Below are positions 12,463 to 24,108 of a stretch of DNA of 47,446 bases, one piece after another. This DNA is from Lingula anatina (Eukaryota > Brachiopoda > Lingulata > Lingulida > Lingulidae), in assembly GCF_001039355.2 (NCBI RefSeq), contig NW_019775625.1, positions 1-47,446 of the forward strand. Reading direction: 5' to 3'. A program made the translations under genes and the position numbers. The notes beneath the pieces were generated by a model that had not been told where the DNA came from, ran no database searches, and was given only the letters and a program-made list of their open reading frames with translations. Every line of letters starts with the position of its first letter. The first letter of the stretch is position 1.

Positions 12463-12950
12463 ATCCTTAATATGCTGTTAAGTCTGAAATCATCAAAATT
12501 AAATGTGGGCTCAATTTCTTAGTTAACATTATCTCTGCCCTTAATCTTTATTGTGAACTCCATCTTGGTGTCACTTTCGGTGTCAGGGTATTATCTGCAC
12601 CCAAAGTGCCCAGCGCCCTCTGGTTTGGAGGAGGGGGGTAGAACAATCGTCCCCGTCCCCCTGTGGATGTACTCTTTACTTTAGTGTACCAGGGGCGGCC
12701 ATCAAATTCAGGACCGGGTTTATATAATTTCTTCTATTAATTCGATCACTCCATGCATCTGAAGTCAATCTTTAGCCTCAAAAGTCAACCAAATGCCAGC
12801 ATACAGTTTCAAGTATTGTAACTAAGAGAATTACCAAAAGGCATTGTTTAATTTTACCCAAAAATAATATCAATAACAGACCATACAAACCTATGGTAGG
12901 CATATAACTTAAGGGTGTTTGTCAGCATATAGCAATAATCTCATGTAAGA
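12463..12950. other. No supported gene
   Basis: About 490 bp, locally GC-richer around 12600-12720. No domain-like frame was seen. Confidence 0.45.
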
Positions 12951-13414
12951 TCAGCGTTCAACAGTTGACAAAAATAATTGTACTTGTACCTGTGCCTTTT
13001 TGTTAAGACGTAGTCTGAAATTGTGTAAATTGTAGCTGAAAAGGGGAAACACTGTATCACACCGGGTAACACCGATTTCCTCAAATCCACACTTCAAGTA
13101 AAAGCGCATGGCTTCCTGCTGGATCTCAGATGTGTCCAATATAATCACATCGTAGCCTTGCTGCTTGGCAAACTCGATGGCAGTGTCCAACAGGGCTTTG
13201 GCTACACCCATTCTTCTATATTCCGGATCCACGGCCATCCTTTTCAACTCTGCCACAGTGGTTCTCCGCTCTCCACTTTTTCCCGCTGTTGACTTCTGTT
13301 GCTTTTGGATACCTACGCCACCAATGATGACCCCGTCATCCCATGTAGTGTTGATTTTTATGTTCATTGATAGTTGGTAGGTTACATCATAATTCAGTAT
13401 TGCTCCAAATCTGC
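12951..13414 (-). CDS. GNAT N-acetyltransferase, NAT8/camello-like, last exon
   Basis: The protein is predicted to transfer acetyl from acetyl-CoA to an amino group. NAT8-type enzymes are usually anchored at the ER and act on cysteine conjugates or lysines. The exon encodes the GNAT core: a beta strand (DDGVIIGGVGIQ), then RMAVDPEYRRMGVAKALLDT with the acetyl-CoA pyrophosphate loop R-R-M-G-V-A, then QGYDVIILDTSEIQQEAMRF and YLKCGFEEIG. A methionine is present at 13367, but the frame stays open upstream to a TAG acceptor at 13415-13417 (GRFGAILNYDVTYQLS precedes it), so I take this as the terminal exon. Stop at 12951-12953. The expected N-terminal membrane segment would lie in earlier exons that I did not find. 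The tail after the GNAT core is basic. Confidence 0.75.
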
Positions 13415-13642
13415 CTAAATCATGATTACCCTATGAACTCTTAACATCATCCTGGTTACTCGGTTTTATAAGCAGTAAATCAAAGTATTAATTTGATCAT
13501 AATACATTAGAACTAAAATTATATCAAATACAAATGTTATAATAAATAAATAATCATTTATATGAGCCTTTGGAACTATTTTTTTTATGTGGGGTTATGC
13601 AAATAAATAAATTTGGCCAAAAAGTGGGCAAAATCCTTAACT

Positions 13643-14789
13643 GTACATGAACTGTTTTTTTTTTAGTATCATTTTGTTAGTTTGAGTAAGAATGGTTTCG
13701 AGAATGGAAAAGAAGTTTCAAATGCCTATATCTTGCTTACTTCAAAAAAAGTAAATTTCTATTTTTATAAGTTTTTTTGCAAACTGTAAGCAAATGGCCT
13801 TTTTTTGCAAACTTCTTGCGAACTGTAAGTTAATGTCTAATTTTCTTGCAAACTTATCGGGAACTGTAAGTAATTGTCTAAGTTTCTTGCAAAGTTATCG
13901 CGAACTGTAAGTAATTGTCTAAGTTTCTTCGTGAACTGTAAGTTTATGTCTAAGTTTCTTGCAAACTTATTGAAAACTGTATGTAATTATCAAAGTTTCT
14001 TGCAAACTTCTTGTGAATTGTAAGTTTATGTCCAAGTTTCTTGCAAACTTATCGTGAACTGTAAGTAGACTGCTAAGTATCTTGAAAATTTGATGCAAAC
14101 AAAGTAAATGTCTTGTTGCAATCTATAAGCAAATGTCTTCAGGTGTCTTCAGACTTCTCATAAACTAAAGTTTATAAATTTCTTAGTTTTGTGCAAATTT
14201 CTCATAAGCTGTTAGTTAACTTGGCCTTTTTTTTTCTTTTTTTAAACTTAATACTAATATTTTGGCTTGAAAATGGCACTTCCTAAACGCCCATGCTCGG
14301 TGCAAACATCATAAATTTAACTGCATATTAGTAAAAAAAAGTATGGACTTTCTTGCAAATCTCAGGCAAACTTTTATGTGAAAAAGAATTTGCAAATTTG
14401 CTGCAAACATGAAACAATTTCTTGCAATTTCTTGCAAATGAATAAACTTGGTGTGTATAAAAGCTGAGTTTCTTGCAAACCTTTATGTGAATGAGGAGTT
14501 TATTGCAAATATACTGCATTTGCAAGAATGTTAGTCTTTCTTGCAAACTTCCAGCAAACTTTTATGTAAATGGTCTTCTTGCAAATTTGCAAGAAAATAG
14601 AAGCTTTCTTGCAAATTTGCGAACTACCTGCAAACTTTTAATCTTCCTGCAAATTTGCAGCAAATTTGCAACAACTGTGATTTTTCTTGCAACAACCTGC
14701 AAACAGTTTCTTGCAAACTATTTGGTTTGCAGCAAATTTGCTGCAAATTTTTTGCTGGTTTGCTGCAAACTATTCATTTTGCTAAGGGA
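13643..14789. repeat. Composite satellite element, copy 1
   Basis: It starts at TACATGAACTG-T(n)-AGTA and ends at TTCATTTTGCTAAGGGA, the same ends as at 17678-19365. The first half contains about seven roughly 41-bp units of the form CTGTAAGTAATTGTCTAAGT then TTCTTGCAAACTTATCG. The second half is a TTGCAAATTTGCTGCAAATTTGC-type array. It is about 540 bp shorter than copy 2 by loss of internal units. No coding potential. Confidence 0.8.
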
Positions 14790-15045
14790 GGGTTTTAAGA
14801 GAGTACATTTACCACAGTTATCGGGGATGTGTTATTAAAACCAGTTCGTGTTTACAGGATTTGAAGAGATAGCGGGGGAAATGTTGGCGAAAAAATACCA
14901 AATATGCATTTAGAACATTGACAGCCATTTATTATCACTAATTCCTCGTTTTATGAGGTAAAATAGACACTCGTCTTTTAATTATAGGCTGATTTGTAAG
15001 CGGGCCCTGACTTGGATCGATTTAATGTTTTTGTCTTTTTCACAG

Positions 15046-15452
15046 GAAGTACATCTACAACAGCACCATGTTCTGCAAATCCCTGCAAAAGCGGCGCGCA
15101 ATGTAAGGAGACTGATTATGACAGCTCCCCCTGTCTTAATGGCGGACGCTGTACCACACAGCTCGATGAGACCTTCCAGTGCACATGCCCAAAGTTGTGG
15201 ACCGGTTCCCGCTGTGAGCGATGCCTGTGTCAGAACGGAGGTAGATGTGACTACAGTCCTACTGACGGTCACGTGTGTCGCTGCCAAGCTGGGTACATCG
15301 GGATGAAGTGTGATACTAAAGTAAAGGAATGCGACAGCTGGCCATGCTTGCATGGCACATGTATTGATGCGGTAAACGGTTATAAATGTGTCTGTGGCCC
15401 TGGCTACACAGGTAAAAACTGTGAAGTTAAGTCTGGCAGTTTGATTGTTTAA
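15046..15452 (+). CDS. EGF-repeat protein exon
   Basis: A strong acceptor (TTTTTCACAG) precedes an open frame encoding a partial EGF module (PCSANPCKSGAQCKE) and three full EGF-like modules: SPCLNGGRCTTQLDETFQC.., RCLCQNGGRCDYSPTDGHVC.. and ECDSWPCLHGTCIDAVNGYK.. . Each full module keeps six cysteines and a glycine before the last pair. Such modules form extracellular domains of secreted or membrane proteins. The frame stops at 15450-15452, but GTTAAGT at about 15425 could be a donor, so the true 3' border is uncertain. The first module lacks its second half, which suggests deletion or an exon lost to rearrangement. No flanking exon of the same gene was recognised. Confidence 0.8.
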
Positions 15453-16606
15453 AATACCCTTTTCACCTACCCTGAGTGTCAGAGCAACGTAAAAGCTAGC
15501 TTGTTAAATATATACCTTGTGATGGAGTCGCTTTTACTAGCTCTGACGAACAGCGACAATCTGAGGGCGTTCTTCTTCAAAATTTTGCCTGGGGCGCTTC
15601 CATATTTGGAAGTCACCCGTCACAGCTGTGTCCGCCTGGATCCATATTTGGAAGTCATAAGTCTCTTGCGTCACAGGTTTGGCCGCCTGGAGCTGCCTTT
15701 CCCGCCTCGCGCTGAAGTTATCTCGTGCAGACGAGACAAGAAGCAAAGTGCCTGACGAAGTTTGAATTGAAAATATCTTGCAGTCGAAGGTCAGTGCCAC
15801 AATAGTGATTTTGGTGTAGCCATTGCGCAGCCCTTATAGTGGTATCGGGCATACAGTGTAGCTGTCAAATTTGGCACACGGCAGGCACGTGTATTGCGCA
15901 CGTGTACATCTCAGGACTAAATGTTCTTTGATAAACAAAAATACAAAAACATTGGATATATCTTTTCTGTTCGAAGAATATTATTTTTTTTCACTTTACA
16001 TCTTAAATACAGCAAATAAAACTAAATAAAGCAGAATTAAATCTGTTTTACGTTTCATTTTAATCTGATGACATTCAACTGCAGATTCACTGCGGAGCAG
16101 TTCTTTTTGATTGATGGAAGTGTAACTTGGCGGCTGGTCACTAGAGCCGGTATTGTTGATATGGGTTATATATGAAATCAAGATCGAGCTGGCAATACCG
16201 GAATCTAGAACCTAGGGTATTTTCACCTCGAGCGGTACACTTTTCTATATGGTACCAGTTTGAAAGAGTCCCAACTTTGTAGCCATGCAGACATTTAAGT
16301 AAGCGAGATCGCCTAAAGCCGTTGAGGGTATTGTAACCCTTTATTGTCATCGATACAGAAAATGTTTTTTTCTGCAGTAATCGGTATGGGGCGTAACTTC
16401 ATCCCTGAACAAGATTTTATCACCAAAATTGGCATAATTTACTACATTTGTATGGGCCACAATCCCTTGCCGTCATTTTAGTTTCTAAGAGCTTGTTATT
16501 AAGCTATGACCCCATTAGTGCAGATTTTCATTAAAGAAAGGCAGTTTTGCTTTATTAATGATGAAATCTAAACTGAGAATTTTAAAGGGATAACTCTTCG
16601 TATGAG
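15453..16606. other. No supported gene
   Basis: Unassigned sequence with a 'CATATTTGGAAGTCA' motif repeated at about 15600 and 15642. Open frames here show no domain signal. Confidence 0.45.
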
Positions 16607-17638
16607 ATTAGTACGATCAGATCTGAGTATGATGCAGATATTAAAAATCTGAAAAAGCTGTCCCAAAAGCTCAGTGAGGAAAATGCAGCTCTTCGCGTCG
16701 AGGTTGACGCCCTCAACTGTAGACTGGACGCTTCAGGATTAATTCCACAGGAACACTGCGACAACAAGTCCCAGAACGATAATCTCGTAAGCGTAACATA
16801 CTCAGAACACAACAGAGAAGAAAATACTGATGATGATCGCGAGGATGATTCAGCGGAGGATTGCGACGACCCCGATAATGTGTTGGCTGATTTTAGTTTT
16901 CATCATCAATATCAAGGTTTGATTGAAAAAATTTCTACACATGCTGATGCAAATATCCCAGGGGGTAACCAAGATTCCAGCAATCTCAAAGTTGTAGGTG
17001 ATGAACAGACTCCCCACATCAAACCCGTCACCTCTGCCGATGCAAGCACAACCCGTGCGCACAAGGCTGCTATAAAACCAGTGGTCGGTGTTCAATCCTC
17101 GAGTAACAATGAAGATATTTTTGTTGGTAATGTGTCCCCTGAAAACGATGTTGATGATATGGTAGCCCATGTCTCAAGCATGGGGATAGACGGGGTTTCC
17201 TGCAGACTGTTGTCTGAGAAGTACGGTAAAAAATCTTTCGTCATTAAGATACCAGCAGTGTATAAAAAGCTTGTTTTGAACACCGACAACTGGAATGATA
17301 ATATAAAAATCCAGCCCTTTCGTAACAAAAATGCAACGAAAACCCCCACCCACACACGAAGGGATAACCGAAAGCACCCAAACGTCAGGCCCGGGAGGCA
17401 TGGCGGTGAATACCGCGTCTCACGAAGCCACTACTCTAACGGGCAACGTAATTCAACCGACACCTACCACCGCTATTATAGAGAGGACAGCAGGAGACGG
17501 TCCGACGAGCGGGAGACGACGCACCGATACAACTACGGCAACGGAAGGGATTACGACAAATATAATGAGAGATCACATAGGTACGAATCTCACGGAAGGC
17601 AGCAATCCTCACGATATGAGAGAAACTATTTCTATTAA
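16607..17638 (+). CDS. LINE ORF1-like protein, 3' part
   Basis: The frame is open from 16607 to TAA at 17636-17638 (343 codons). It begins with the 44-bp sequence shared with 12329-12372 in the same reading phase. Order: a coiled coil with heptad leucines (LSQKLSEENAALRVEVDALN), an acidic linker, a region ending in SFVIKIPAVYKKLVLNTDNW then IKIQPFRNK, which resembles the C-terminal domain of bivalve/annelid LINE ORF1 proteins, and an Arg/Tyr/His-rich basic tail likely to bind nucleic acid. No ORF2 follows. The sequence meets an N at 17677 and then a satellite element. It is either a 5'-truncated second copy or the true continuation of 11804-12374. Confidence 0.55.
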   Translation: MSTIRSEYDADIKNLKKLSQKLSEENAALRVEVDALNCRLDASGLIPQEHCDNKSQNDNLVSVTYSEHNREENTDDDREDDSAEDCDDPDNVLADFSFHHQYQGLIEKISTHADANIPGGNQDSSNLKVVGDEQTPHIKPVTSADASTTRAHKAAIKPVVGVQSSSNNEDIFVGNVSPENDVDDMVAHVSSMGIDGVSCRLLSEKYGKKSFVIKIPAVYKKLVLNTDNWNDNIKIQPFRNKNATKTPTHTRRDNRKHPNVRPGRHGGEYRVSRSHYSNGQRNSTDTYHRYYREDSRRRSDERETTHRYNYGNGRDYDKYNERSHRYESHGRQQSSRYERNYFY

Positions 17639-17676
17639 AAGTAATGTTGGGTCACAAAATTTACAACAGATATTTG

Positions 17677-17677
17677 N
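17677..17677. other. Single N, probable contig join
   Basis: Homology to the first satellite element begins immediately after this N. Confidence 0.75.
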
Positions 17678-19365
17678 TACATGAATTGTTTGTTTGTTTT
17701 TTTTTTAGTACAATTTTGTTAGTTTGAGTAAGGATGGATTCGAGAATGGAAAAGAAGTTTTCAAATGCCTATATCTTGATTATTTAAAAAAAAAAAAGTT
17801 AATTTTTATTTTTATAAGTTTTTTGCAAACTGTAAGCAAATAGCCCTTTTTTTTTTTTTGCAAACTTGTGAACTGTAGGTTAATTTCTAAGTTTCTTGCA
17901 AACTTATCGCGAACTGTAAGTAATTGTCTAAGTTTCTTGCAAAGTTATCGCGAACTGTAAGTAAATGTCTAAGTTTCTTGCAAAGTTATCGCAAACTGTA
18001 AGTAAATGTCTAAGTTTCTTGCAAACTTGTCGCGAACTGTAAGTAATTGTCTAAGTTTCTTGCAAAGTTATCACGAACTGTAAGTATATGTCTAAGTTTC
18101 TTGCAAAGTTATCGCAAACTGTAAGTAAATGTCTAAGTTTCTTGCAAACTTGTCCCGAACTGTAAGTAATTGTCTAAGTTTCTTGCAAAGTTATCGCGAA
18201 CTGTAAGTAATTGTCTAAGTTTCTTGCAAACTTCTTGTGAACTGTAAGTTGATGTCTAAGTTTCTTGCAAACTTATGGCGAACTGTAAGTAATTGACTAA
18301 GTTTCTTGCAAACTTTTCGCAAACTGTAAGTAATTGTTTAAGTTTCTTGCAAACTTCTTGTGAATTGTTAGTTTATGTCCAAGTTTCTTGCAAACTTATT
18401 GCAAACTGTAAGTAGACTGCTGAGTATCTCGCAAATTTTATGCAAACTAAGTAAATGTCATCTTGCAAACTTTTCCCAAACTATTAACAAATGTCTAAGT
18501 GTCTTCAGGTGTCTTCAGACTTCTCATAAACTAAAGTTTATAAATTTCTTAGTTTCGTGCAAAAATCTCATAAGCTGTTAGTTAACTTGGTCTTTTTTTT
18601 TCTTTTTTTAAACTTAATACTAATATTTTGGCTTGAAAATGGCACTTTCTGACACCCATGCTCAGTGCAAACATCATTTATTTAACTGTATGTTAGTAAA
18701 AAAAGGTATGGACTTTCTTGCAAAACTCGGGCAAACTTTTATATGAAAAAAAAATTTGCAAATTTGCTGCAAACATGAAACAATTTTTTGCAATTTCTTG
18801 CAAATGAATTAACTTGGTGTGTATAAAAGCTGAGTTTCTTGCAAACCTTTATGTAAATGAGGAGTTTATTGCAAATTTACTGCATTTGCAACAATGTTGA
18901 TCTTTCTTGCAAACTATCTGCAAAATGTTATGTAAATGAAGGTTTTCTTGCAAATTTTCTGCAAATTTGCAACAGGGTATATTTATCCTTGCAAACTTTC
19001 TTCAGGCTTTTATGTAAATGAGCAGTTTCTTGCAAATTTGCTGCAAATTTGCAACAGTGTATAGTCTTTCTTGCAAACTTCCAGCAAACTTTTATGTAAA
19101 TGAGGGTCTTCTTGCAAATTTTCTGCAAATTTGCAAGAAAATAGAAGCTTTCTTGCAAATTTGCTGCGAATTCGCTAGAAAATGATAGTTTTCTTGCGAA
19201 CTACCTGCAAACTTTTAATCTTCCTACAAATTTGCAGCAAATTTGCAACAACTGTGATTTTTCTTGCAACAACCTGCAAACAGTCTCTTGCAAACTATTT
19301 GGTTTGCAGCAAATTTGCTGCAAATTTTTTGCAAGTTTGCTGCAAACTTTTCATTTTGCTAAGGG
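17678..19365. repeat. Composite satellite element, copy 2
   Basis: Same ends as copy 1 (13643-14789). It has a longer 41-bp array (17872-18418), a unique middle (about 18490-18700) that is also present in copy 1, and a second array of about 80-bp higher-order units rich in GCAAATTTGC (18715-19355). The element ends exactly where block A of the BRICHOS cluster begins. No coding potential; it looks like a non-autonomous or satellite-carrying insertion. Confidence 0.8.
17872..18418. repeat. 41-bp tandem array, about 13 units
   Basis: Unit: CTGTAAGTAATTGTCTAAGT then TTCTTGCAAAGTTATCGCGAA. Every unit carries a perfect GTAAGT donor hexamer on the + strand. Units differ at a few positions only. Confidence 0.9.
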
Positions 19366-20581
19366 ATGTGACACCACAGTAGCTCCGCCCATTCCATATA
19401 GCAACTGAATCCACAGTAATTATTCACCTTGGGGAATTAAAAACAAAAAAATACGGGGAATGTAAACGCTTATGTCTTATTTTTCAATAAGCAAAATGGT
19501 CAATACATTATTGGAAAAAAAAGATGAACAAAAAGCTTCTTTCTTGGTATTTTGATGATCATAAACTCTGTCCATGGAAGCTTGTGTAAAGATAATGATC
19601 TTTGCACAAGGTACACGTTTACTTTATTGCATTGATGAGGGTCTTAAGTCAAAACACCCCGTGTTGTTTTAATGCCTTTAGAATAAAATGAAGATGAATA
19701 AAATATTAAACAACACTTTATGTCTTTTTAAGTATCTGATTAATCATACTACACGCACTCCTCGTGAAATTTAAACAAATTTCCATGGATGAGAGACTAC
19801 GGATGAAAAAATGCCTTCCACGAAAACTGAAAATATATTTTGCGGTTTCATTTAACGCACGAGTGTGAATAATTTTGTCGTTTACAAATGAAGAACGTTT
19901 AGACTGTCACGTGCTCAACAGATGTATTTCCTGAAAAACTGTATTAGCTATGTAAATGCACTCTAAAACCTGATAACTATGATTATGACAAGTTGAAGAG
20001 AGAGAGAGAGAGACAAATTGTCTCTTTGCATTAATCTTACATTATTTTTCATGAAATGCCATACATTTGCACTTACATTTTACATTTATATCACTCTCCA
20101 CCTTTTTGGAATAATCACGGGGTAACCATTTTCGAAATACGCCGTGTGGGCGTGGCCCGATGTAAATTACAAGAACACGTTTTTCATTTTGGATGCTTTC
20201 ATGGCTACATAACACACGTAAGGAAATGAAGACATAAAAAGTCCAGTTCAGCAACATGTGGTGTCTTTCGATGCGACTTTCATACAGTTAACACAGATAT
20301 AAAATAATGACAATCAGTAACTGTCATAGCTTTTATTTGATTCAGTGTCATGCGTGTTTAAGTCCCCACAGTCTAGATCTACTTAAGGAATGGCTCTGTA
20401 TGTAAGCGTGTGGATGAGTGTTTGTGTGCGTGCATGCGTGTGCGTGTGTGTTTGTGTATGTGTGTGATATAAGCCACACGCTTTCTTTTCTTGGTTGACA
20501 ACTCGGCATTTGACATCTGTAACACCAACCATAATAGTATCTGTAAAAGCAAAACGGGGCCATCATACATTTAACACAGGA

Positions 20582-20582
20582 G

Positions 20583-20626
<44 letters not shown>

Positions 20627-20627
20627 T
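20582..20627. repeat. (AAT)n microsatellite
   Basis: About 15 trinucleotide units. The matching place in A' (about 35240-35290) instead has AAG and TTG runs. Confidence 0.9.
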
Positions 20628-21500
20628 ATAATTGTTATCATTTTATTTAAAAATATAACTCACCGTACAATAATGGTGTCGAGAGACTAAAGCCTGTGAA
20701 AGTACAAAAATGTTTCTTGCTTTCTACTTCATTTGAGGTACAATGTATGCATAATCGCTCATTCAGTGATGTAAAGAATACCTGTAATGCCCGTTTTCCA
20801 CCCCGAGGGGTGCGCTTCCACAATGGAGACGACGAAAAACCTACATCATCGATTTCTCCATAAACTTTGGTACTACCTTAGCAAAAAGTTAGTGTTTTCT
20901 TTAATCTTCTACTTCTCTTACTTTTCAAAAATAAAGCAAACCTCAAGAAAAAAGCATCACTTAAAGATGCATCACATGTAATAATCTATAGCTAGGATAA
21001 TGAGATAATGATTTCACTGTTGTCGTGATAACAGTTAACAAACAAAAATGCAGACGTGGACCTTATTAAAAACAAAACGGGGCAGCTGGTTAAGAACTTC
21101 GGAAGAAATTTTCTAATTAAATCATTCTGTATTTGTACCATGTGGTCCTAACATCCTTTACATGATTTACCTTTTAATCATAATTTCAGAGAGAATGAAA
21201 CTTATTTTCGACCATTTCTACCATCATTCACATACATAAGAAACTCCGTAAAATAGCACACCTTAACAAAAGTCAGCACCTGACAGTCCATCTCCTTTAC
21301 TCATATTTCGAATATGAATAAAAAAATAAATATAATTCTTACTAAAAGATGCATAACTTACAGTAATCGAGGATAAATGATCTGCAATTGTTATGGTTCT
21401 GATATATTCTTGAATACACACGTGGAATTTTTGAAGTCACTTGATTATTTAATTACACTTCGCAAAAATACTTGTGATAAACGGACATTTCACCAAGAAG

Positions 21501-21506
21501 TTTATT
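21501..21506 (-). terminator. Poly(A) signal AATAAA, BRICHOS copy 1
   Basis: AATAAA on the minus strand, 8 bases after the stop codon. It implies a very short 3' UTR. Confidence 0.6.
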
Positions 21507-21514
21507 AACCCCAG

Positions 21515-21645
21515 CTAGTAGCATCTTTTACAGTAACCACGAGTGATTCTATAAAAACAATACCGACGAGAACCAATCCTGAAACAAATGCGTTGAATCC
21601 TTATGCAACGGTACCAAGAGCAAGCTCGCTTTTGGCGAATACCTC
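21515..21645 (-). other. Copy 1 terminal exon: convertase site and mature peptide
   Basis: It encodes GG-I-RQKR and the 36-residue peptide. The putative turn is RIGSRR. Cys spacing is C-x4-C-x6-C-x8-C-x8-C-x2-C. An AAATA/GAATA-rich tract (about 21650-21680) adjoins the acceptor. Confidence 0.85.
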
Positions 21646-23996
21646 CTGAAATAAAATAAAATAGAATAGAATAGAATTTAATGTCCTGTAGATTCTATAT
21701 ACAGAGCTATAAGTGTATTTACCTACATTTTTACTGTTGTAGGTATTGCATCGCGTTATGGTAAACATTACAAAGATTTATACTGTGCGTACCTGCCGGG
21801 GTTTGGGTGCTGGCGCCATCTACGTCCTTCTGAGAGAGCCAGTATGCCTCCAGATTCCTGCAGAATTCCTGCATCCTGGGACTTAGGATGGACTTATCTT
21901 TGATCGGGGAAGTATTCACCTCGAAGCTTTTTTGGTCATCATCATCTTCTACATCATCTGTCGTGTTCTGGACGGTGTTCTAAAATAATAATTGTACAGG
22001 TAATGTATCAAAAGACTATTTCATGCCTTGCATTATTGTCATATGTTTAAAATTTATATTTTGAAACACAGTCAATACCATCCTTTATGTACAGAAGTAA
22101 ACAAAAAGACTGAATAAATATAAAGTTAGTCGTACCGGTTGTTCCAAAGTGTTGGCCACGTCCTTGCTGTCAGTCTCTTCATATTTCTTCATTGGAGTCA
22201 AGTAACAAGCAAACTTGTTGTTCATTTCCATCTTGTATACTACCAGACTCTTGAAATCAAAGGGGCAATTCACTTTTGTTAAATATGATGGAATATTCCC
22301 ACAAAATATTACATCTCTACGATTCTAATAAGTTCTACTTAGATATTATGTACAATTCAACTAGCTCGGCAGTGCTTTATCATATTTTCAAGTTTTTCCT
22401 TGAAATTACGGTATATTATTTTTTTGTTTAGGTCCCTTCTGGGGATCTGTCATAAATTTGTCAACAATTTGTAGGCAAAGCAAATGCATTGTTCAAGTGA
22501 ATGTCCAAGTGAATGAGCCATCCAAAAGTAATGCGTTGCCACTAGGCACTTCATCACAGAGTAAATAATCAATGTAACTGCCACGAAGCCGGTGACGTCA
22601 TAAATCCTTTACGTTGCTAACTCAGCCTGTTTGTTGATGTGTTCCGGGCTGAGGTTACTCCAATCCACGCCAAGAGCCTAACTCAACTCTTCTCTGTAGA
22701 ATGGTTTTTACATATAGCCATCCCAACAGTGTCCTAACAGGGTATTTAACATTTCTAATCAACAATGTAAATTATTAGTAAACAACATCGGCTTGTTTTA
22801 CTTGTACTGTGTCAAAAGGTAATTATACATGTAGTTTAGAACACCTAAGCTGTGATATATAGAATTTACTGAATTCAATGTGGTGACATTTCTAGATTTA
22901 TGTGTCAAGTCTTTTTAATTTTTGTATTTTAGGTGCTTATAAATTAAGCAACTCACTAAATTAGCAAAGTGGGTTGACAAGCGGGACTTAATGTATTATA
23001 TTTATCATCTTTAACATACTAGGTATAACCACCATAGCAGCTAAACTATGGGTTGATCTTTTTGTTACTAATTTTCTAAATTCAGTTAAAACCTCTACTC
23101 ACTCTCGAGTTGTCCATGGCGACGTGAAACTTTTCGTTGTTCACGTTGTACACGGTGATGTTGTCTTTAAGATCAACCTGAACTTTTTCGTCAACTTTCT
23201 TCCCTTGCTTGTCAGTTAAACGGAGATGGTACTCCTAAAGAAATATTTTATAGCGATGTTGATGATGAGAAATTTTGCTTTCATTGAAAATATTTTTGCG
23301 TTAAGTTCCATCAATTTTCTTTAAAAGCAGATCTATAGTTATTGCTTTGCAACTGATATCCTTCATGCGCAAATTCGGGTTTAATAATTTTATTCTTTTT
23401 CTCCAGTGATCTGATTGTTTCATATAATAATTTAGTATAATTTTAGAACATCTTTACAACAACAATGATAATAATAACTCTCTTTTACTTTACTGCTGTA
23501 ATATAGTAGACCCACCTTCCACACATCTTTGTTAGACATGTGAACTGCTCCCAATGTTCCACCGACAGCAACAGCAACAACAACAATGACAGCAACAGCA
23601 ACAATGATGTACTTCTTGTACGACGCCTTCATCTGAAATGTACCGAATCTAAGGATAATGGAACCCAAAGAACAAACCCAAAGTTAAAATATAATAAAAA
23701 AAAGGCAATTCAAAATAATGAAAATATTACACGATATGTTTGTGCAATTGACATGACCTAAAGTTGTTTGTTTTAGTATGGAATGGCCTTTCGAAAAGTA
23801 ATTTCAATTTCTATAGCCTTTACAGCTTAACATGGTTGCACACCCCTGTTATCCCCTGTATAAGGCTAAAAATTCTTGGTCTTAACATTTTCAAAGTAGA
23901 AACACTTACCTCGGCGCTGTCACGTCGAGAGGACCCACCATCTGTGATGACTGTCACGCCGGACTCGGCAGACTTTTCACTTACAGTTGGCAGCAT
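21515..23996 (-). CDS. BRICHOS preproprotein with six-Cys antimicrobial-type peptide, copy 1
   Basis: Six exons, minus strand: 23910-23996, 23516-23632, 23103-23234, 22136-22249, 21793-21979, 21515-21645; 255 residues. All introns are GT-AG. Residues 1-29 form a polar tail. Residues 37-59 (YIIVAVAVIVVVAVAVGGTL...) are a hydrophobic signal-anchor. Residues 69-212 carry a BRICHOS-type region with its two conserved cysteines (FACYL, C127; MQEFCRNLEAYWL, C190). Exon 5 ends in phase 1, which sets the last-exon frame: RQKR (216-219), a furin-type site, then a 36-residue peptide starting ACSWYRCIRIQ with Cys at peptide positions 2, 7, 14, 23, 32 and 35 and about 10 Arg/Lys. The peptide ends at Tyr with no amidation glycine. 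BRICHOS regions chaperone beta-prone peptides; in polychaetes the released C-terminal peptide is antimicrobial. Function here is inferred. Confidence 0.88.
22780..23046. repeat. Intron 3 segment inverted relative to copy 2
   Basis: The reverse complement of this segment matches 30161-30420 in intron 3 of copy 2, including 'TTTAGCTGCTATGGTGGTTA' at one end and 'ACTTGTACTGTGTCAAAAGG' near the other. Flanking intron sequence is collinear in both genes. Confidence 0.75.
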
Positions 23997-24100
23997 CTTG
24001 AAAGTAAATCAAAAATTCGTCTGGCAAGAAGAGGAGCAAATATGTCGTACTTTATCAGAACTATTGAGTTCGCCGTCTAATTTGTGTATTTTGCAGTCTT

Positions 24101-24108
24101 TTTTTATA
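24101..24108 (-). promoter_or_regulatory. TATA box of BRICHOS copy 1
   Basis: TATAAAAA on the minus strand, about 105 bp upstream of the ATG. The equivalent box is kept in copies 2 and 4. Confidence 0.65.

Larger units (their letters stand above)
19366..21514. other. Intergenic start of duplicated block A
   Basis: No gene. It is homologous along most of its length to 33633-36132 (block A'). It holds 'TGACACCACAGTAGCTCCGC' at 19371, a motif at 19812 (TGCCTTCCACGAAAACTGAA) that recurs elsewhere, a GA run at 19998, an (AAT)n run, and a 3'-flank module at about 20960-21255. Confidence 0.7.

Noticed and set aside
15501-15755. 84-codon frame after the EGF exon
   Set aside because: It contains a duplicated noncoding-looking motif (CATATTTGGAAGTCA) and no domain signal.
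17872-18418. Regular 41-bp repeats resembling a CRISPR array
   Set aside because: There are no spacers: the whole unit repeats. The window is eukaryotic with introns and LINEs.
23516-23632. Exon 2 of copy 1 begins with ATG and looks like a classic signal peptide, possible gene start
   Set aside because: Copies 2 and 4 have ATC and ACC at that codon, while exon 1 with ATG, phase and TATA box is kept in all three intact genes.
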